Below, one piece after another: positions 5,854 through 8,812 of a stretch of DNA of 8,812 bases. The stretch lies in assembly GCA_045633505.1 (NCBI GenBank), contig JAZQYK010000074.1:1-8812 (forward strand). The letters are read 5' to 3'. Numbering within the stretch: the first letter of the stretch is position 1; every line of letters begins with the position of its first letter. The notes below the pieces were generated by a model that saw only the letters and a list, made by a program, of their open reading frames with translations, did not search any database and was not told the origin of the DNA. Source of the stretch: Fimenecus sp045633505 (lineage in GTDB: Bacteria > Bacillota > Clostridia > Oscillospirales > Acutalibacteraceae). A program made the translations under genes and the position numbers.

Positions 5854-7737
5854 ATGACAGAGAAGAATTTTGAATCACAGGTTCCTCTTTATCTTTTCCA
5901 TCAGGGCAACAATGCCCGTGCTTATGAGTATATGGGTGCGCACCGCGTTGACAAAGATACCGTCGTTTTCAGAGTATGGGCGCCAAACGCTTTAAGTGTC
6001 AGTGTTTGCGGTGATTTCAACAACTGGGACGACCGTGCAAACGTGGCGTTTAAAATTACCGAAGGCGGTGTATGGGAAACTGAAATTCAAGGCGTCAACG
6101 TTTATGATGCTTATAAATATTGTATAATAGCTCCCGACGGCAGAAAGCTGATGAAAAGCGACCCTTATGGCTATCATATGGAAACCCGCCCAAATAATGC
6201 TACAAAGTACTTTGAGTTGGACAATTACAAATGGACTGACGCAAAATGGGAAAAGGCTAAACGAGAAAAGGCACAATATGACAAGCCTGTAAATATTTAT
6301 GAAGTGCATTTTGGCTCTTGGAAGCAGTATGAGGATGGAAATTTCTATTCATACAGAAAAATGGCTGAAGAGTTAATTCCTTATGTTAAAGAAATGGGAT
6401 ACACTCACATTGAGTTTATGCCCCTTACCGAATATCCTTTTGACGGCTCTTGGGGTTATCAGGTTACTGGATATTTTGCAGCAACTTCAAGATATGGCAC
6501 TCCCGACGATTTAATGTATCTTGTTGATATGTGCCACAAAAACGGAATCGGCGTAATTCTCGACTGGGTACCTGCACATTTTCCTAAAGACGCTAACGGT
6601 TTAGCCGAATTCGACGGCACACCTTGTTATGAATATGCAGATATTCGCAAGGGCGAGCATCTTGAATGGGGAACAAAGGTTTTTGACTTTGGAAGAAACG
6701 AGGTTCAGTCCTTCTTGATTTCAAGTGCGATGTTCTGGCTTGACAAATTTCACATAGACGGTCTTCGCGTTGATGCTGTTGCGTCTATGCTTTATCTTAA
6801 CTACGGCAGAGACGACGGCCATTGGATAGCAAACAAAAACGGCGGTGTGGAAAATCTTGAAACAGTAGATTTTCTTAATAAATTAAGTATGAACGTGTTC
6901 CGCGATTATCACGGCAGTTTACTTATCGCCGAAGAAAGCACGGCTTGGCCAATGGTGACAAAACCCGTTTATATGGGCGGTCTTGGATTTAACTATAAAT
7001 GGAATATGGGTTGGATGAACGACATTCTCCGTTATTTCTCAACAGACCCTCTTTACAGAAAGGGCAATCACGGATGCATCACCTTCTCGTTCTTCTACGC
7101 TTTTTCCGAGAATTTTGTCCTGCCAATATCTCACGATGAGGTTGTTCACGGAAAATGTTCACTTATCAACAAAATGCCCGGTACATACGAAGAAAAATTT
7201 GCAGGTGTCCGTGCATTTATGGGATATATGATGGCTCACCCCGGCAAAAAACTTATGTTTATGGGCAGTGAGTTCGGTCAGTTTATCGAATGGAATTACA
7301 AGCAAGGTCTTGACTGGTTGCTTCTTCAGTATGATGCACACAGAAATTTGCATACATATTTCAAAGAGCTTAACCATTTTTATAAAGCGAATGCTCCACT
7401 TTGGCAGGTTGACCATTCCTGGGAAGGATTTTCTTGGATTTCAGCGGACGACAATGACAATTCAGTAATCGCTTTCCGCAGAATCGACGAAAAGGGCAAA
7501 GAAATAATTGCTGTTTGCAATTTCACTCCCGTTGCCCGTGATAATTATAAAATCGGAGTACCTTATAAGAGCAATTACAAGATTGTGTTTAACTCTGACG
7601 ACCTGAAATATGGCGGCACGGGAAAACCTCAGCCTGAAAAAATCAAATGGCAAAAAGATGGAATGCACGGCTTCGACCAAAGTATTTCTCTTGATTTACC
7701 ACCAATGTCAACAATCTATCTTCAAAAAACAAGATAG
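5854..7737 (+). CDS. glgB: 1,4-alpha-glucan (glycogen) branching enzyme
   Basis: A 627-residue cytosolic GH13 enzyme that cuts alpha-1,4-glucan chains and rejoins them as alpha-1,6 branches during glycogen synthesis. A CBM48-type N-terminal domain (about 25-120; VFRVWAPNALSVSVCGDFN at 38-56) precedes the catalytic barrel (about 145-510) and a C-terminal beta domain (about 520-625). GH13 motifs: DWVPAHF (237-243), GLRVDAV (303-309) with nucleophile D307, IAEEST (358-363) with probable acid/base E360, and SHDEVVHGK (426-434) with D428. It lacks the extra N-terminal domain of the E. coli enzyme, as in many Firmicutes. GAGGTG (5843-5848) five bases before the ATG matches the end of the anti-Shine-Dalgarno sequence. 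The gene ends in tandem stops TAG-TAA. glgC follows after 40 bases with no terminator, so the two are co-transcribed. Complete and intact. Confidence 0.97.
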   Translation: MTEKNFESQVPLYLFHQGNNARAYEYMGAHRVDKDTVVFRVWAPNALSVSVCGDFNNWDDRANVAFKITEGGVWETEIQGVNVYDAYKYCIIAPDGRKLMKSDPYGYHMETRPNNATKYFELDNYKWTDAKWEKAKREKAQYDKPVNIYEVHFGSWKQYEDGNFYSYRKMAEELIPYVKEMGYTHIEFMPLTEYPFDGSWGYQVTGYFAATSRYGTPDDLMYLVDMCHKNGIGVILDWVPAHFPKDANGLAEFDGTPCYEYADIRKGEHLEWGTKVFDFGRNEVQSFLISSAMFWLDKFHIDGLRVDAVASMLYLNYGRDDGHWIANKNGGVENLETVDFLNKLSMNVFRDYHGSLLIAEESTAWPMVTKPVYMGGLGFNYKWNMGWMNDILRYFSTDPLYRKGNHGCITFSFFYAFSENFVLPISHDEVVHGKCSLINKMPGTYEEKFAGVRAFMGYMMAHPGKKLMFMGSEFGQFIEWNYKQGLDWLLLQYDAHRNLHTYFKELNHFYKANAPLWQVDHSWEGFSWISADDNDNSVIAFRRIDEKGKEIIAVCNFTPVARDNYKIGVPYKSNYKIVFNSDDLKYGGTGKPQPEKIKWQKDGMHGFDQSISLDLPPMSTIYLQKTR

Positions 7738-7777
7738 TAAAAACAATATATTAACATCCAATTAAGGAGGCAAAAAT

Positions 7778-8812
7778 ATGGCAAGAAAACAAGAATGTAT
7801 TGCAATGCTTCTTGCAGGCGGTCAGGGAAGCCGTCTTGGAATTCTCACAAAGAACATTGCGAAGCCTGCCGTACCATACGGCGGTAAATACAGAATTATC
7901 GACTTCCCTCTTTCAAACTGTGTAAATTCAGGTATTTCTACCGTTGGTGTGCTTACACAGTATCAACCGCTTGAGCTTAACGATTACATAGGCAACGGTC
8001 AGGCTTGGGACTTAGACCGTGCTAATGGCGGTGTTCACATTCTCTCACCTTATCAGCAGATTAAGGGTACTGAATGGTACAAGGGCACTGCAAACGCTAT
8101 TTATCAAAACATCAATTTCATCGACAGATATGACCCTGAATATGTTGTTATTCTTTCAGGTGACCATATTTATAAGATGGATTACAACAAGATGCTTGAA
8201 TACCATAAGGAAAAGGATGCTGCTTGTACAATCGCAATGCTTGAAGTGCCTTGGGAAGAAGCAAGTCGTTTCGGTCTTATGATTTTAAATGACGACAATT
8301 CAATCAGCGAATTTGAAGAAAAGCCAAAAAATCCAAGAAGCAACAAGGCTTCAATGGGTGTTTACGTATTTACTTGGAGTAAGCTCCGTCAGTATCTTAT
8401 TGACGACGAGGCTGACCCAGATTCAAGTAACGACTTTGGTAAAAATGTTATTCCAAAGATGCATGCTGATGGTGAAAAGATGTTTGCTTATCTTTTCGAC
8501 GGTTATTGGAAGGACGTTGGTACAATCGACAGCTTGTGGGAAGCAAACCTTGACCTTCTTAATCCTAAAGTTGACCTTGATTTGTCAGACACAAGCTGGC
8601 GAATTTATGCAAAAACTCCTGTTAGCCCTCCTCATTACATTTCTGCAAACGCAAAAGTGCAGAATTCAATGATTTCAGAAGGCTCAAGAGTTTATGGCGA
8701 AGTTGATTACTCAATTCTTTTCAATGACGTTGTTATTGAAGAGGGTGCAGAGGTTAAATATTCAATTATAATGCCTGGCACAGTTGTTAAAAAAGGTGCA
8801 GTTGTTCAGTAT
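7778..8812 (+). CDS. glgC: glucose-1-phosphate adenylyltransferase, 3' end beyond window
   Basis: The first 345 codons of ADP-glucose pyrophosphorylase, open to the last base of the window. The enzyme makes ADP-glucose from glucose 1-phosphate and ATP, normally the regulated step of bacterial glycogen synthesis. The nucleotidyltransferase domain (about 1-260) shows MLLAGGQGSRL (10-20), K29-P30, RIIDFPLSN (39-47), LSGDHIY with D129, FEEKP (179-183) with the sugar-phosphate-binding lysine K182, and GYWKDVGTID (242-251). From about 280 the left-handed beta-helix repeats begin (ISANAKVQNSMISEGSRVYG, then VVIEEGAEV and GTVVKKGAVV). Firmicute GlgC proteins are usually somewhat under 400 residues, so several tens of residues are missing. 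A perfect AAGGAGG (7764-7770) lies seven bases before ATG 7778. It is the second gene of the glycogen operon. A GlgD paralogue also shares the fold, but the intact catalytic motifs indicate GlgC. Confidence 0.95.
   Translation, partial: MARKQECIAMLLAGGQGSRLGILTKNIAKPAVPYGGKYRIIDFPLSNCVNSGISTVGVLTQYQPLELNDYIGNGQAWDLDRANGGVHILSPYQQIKGTEWYKGTANAIYQNINFIDRYDPEYVVILSGDHIYKMDYNKMLEYHKEKDAACTIAMLEVPWEEASRFGLMILNDDNSISEFEEKPKNPRSNKASMGVYVFTWSKLRQYLIDDEADPDSSNDFGKNVIPKMHADGEKMFAYLFDGYWKDVGTIDSLWEANLDLLNPKVDLDLSDTSWRIYAKTPVSPPHYISANAKVQNSMISEGSRVYGEVDYSILFNDVVIEEGAEVKYSIIMPGTVVKKGAVVQY

Noticed and set aside
7738..7777. Separate promoter or terminator between glgB and glgC
   Set aside because: The 40-base gap holds only a ribosome binding site; no stem-loop and no -35/-10 pair with proper spacing is present.
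8019..8672. Two plus-strand open frames inside glgC in another frame
   Set aside because: They overlap the glgC frame, which carries all the expected catalytic motifs without interruption to the window end. They are shadow frames and not evidence of a frameshift.

Overview
The window looks like chromosomal DNA from an anaerobic, gut-type Clostridia, probably an Oscillospiraceae/Ruminococcaceae-like Firmicute. This placement is inferred from several things together: AGGAGG-type ribosome binding sites, moderately AT-rich genes with AT-rich spacers, a GlgB followed by GlgC in the Firmicute order, a GH2 enzyme paired with a GPH-family sugar symporter and an AraC regulator, and short GTAGGGGCGATTC-type palindromic repeats. 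No 16S or other phylogenetic marker is present, so the assignment is not firm.

Layout. Positions 1-231 hold no gene. They contain a composite palindromic repeat (about 25-105), the edge of a possible second copy at position 1, a small GACAAATT palindrome (149-166) and the terminator of the first operon (167-203). A two-gene operon on the minus strand follows, read right to left: a GPH-type sugar:cation symporter (2545-4128), then a cytoplasmic GH2 beta-galactosidase-like enzyme (232-2469). A terminator-like hairpin lies between the two genes (2491-2526). An AraC-family regulator (4348-5586, plus strand) is divergent from this operon across a 219-base AT-rich spacer and ends at a strong terminator (5634-5671). 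A regulatory region (5672-5853) with one or two overlapping sigma-A-type promoters then drives glgB (5854-7737) and glgC (7778 onward, cut by the window edge).

How the genes work together. The left half reads as a self-contained glycoside utilisation unit: the regulator senses a signal and probably controls the divergent operon, the symporter imports a beta-galactoside or a related glycoside, and the GH2 enzyme hydrolyses it inside the cell. The right half starts a glycogen synthesis operon: GlgC makes ADP-glucose and GlgB introduces alpha-1,6 branches; a glycogen synthase is expected beyond the window. The two halves are separated by a terminator and have separate promoters, so no direct regulatory link is visible.

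The genes belong to known families. The less ordinary signals are the palindromic repeats, with compensatory base-pair changes between two hairpins; the similar hairpin inside the symporter-GH2 operon; and a methionine-rich C-terminal extension of about 100 residues on the GH2 enzyme. I found no convincing new multi-gene system.
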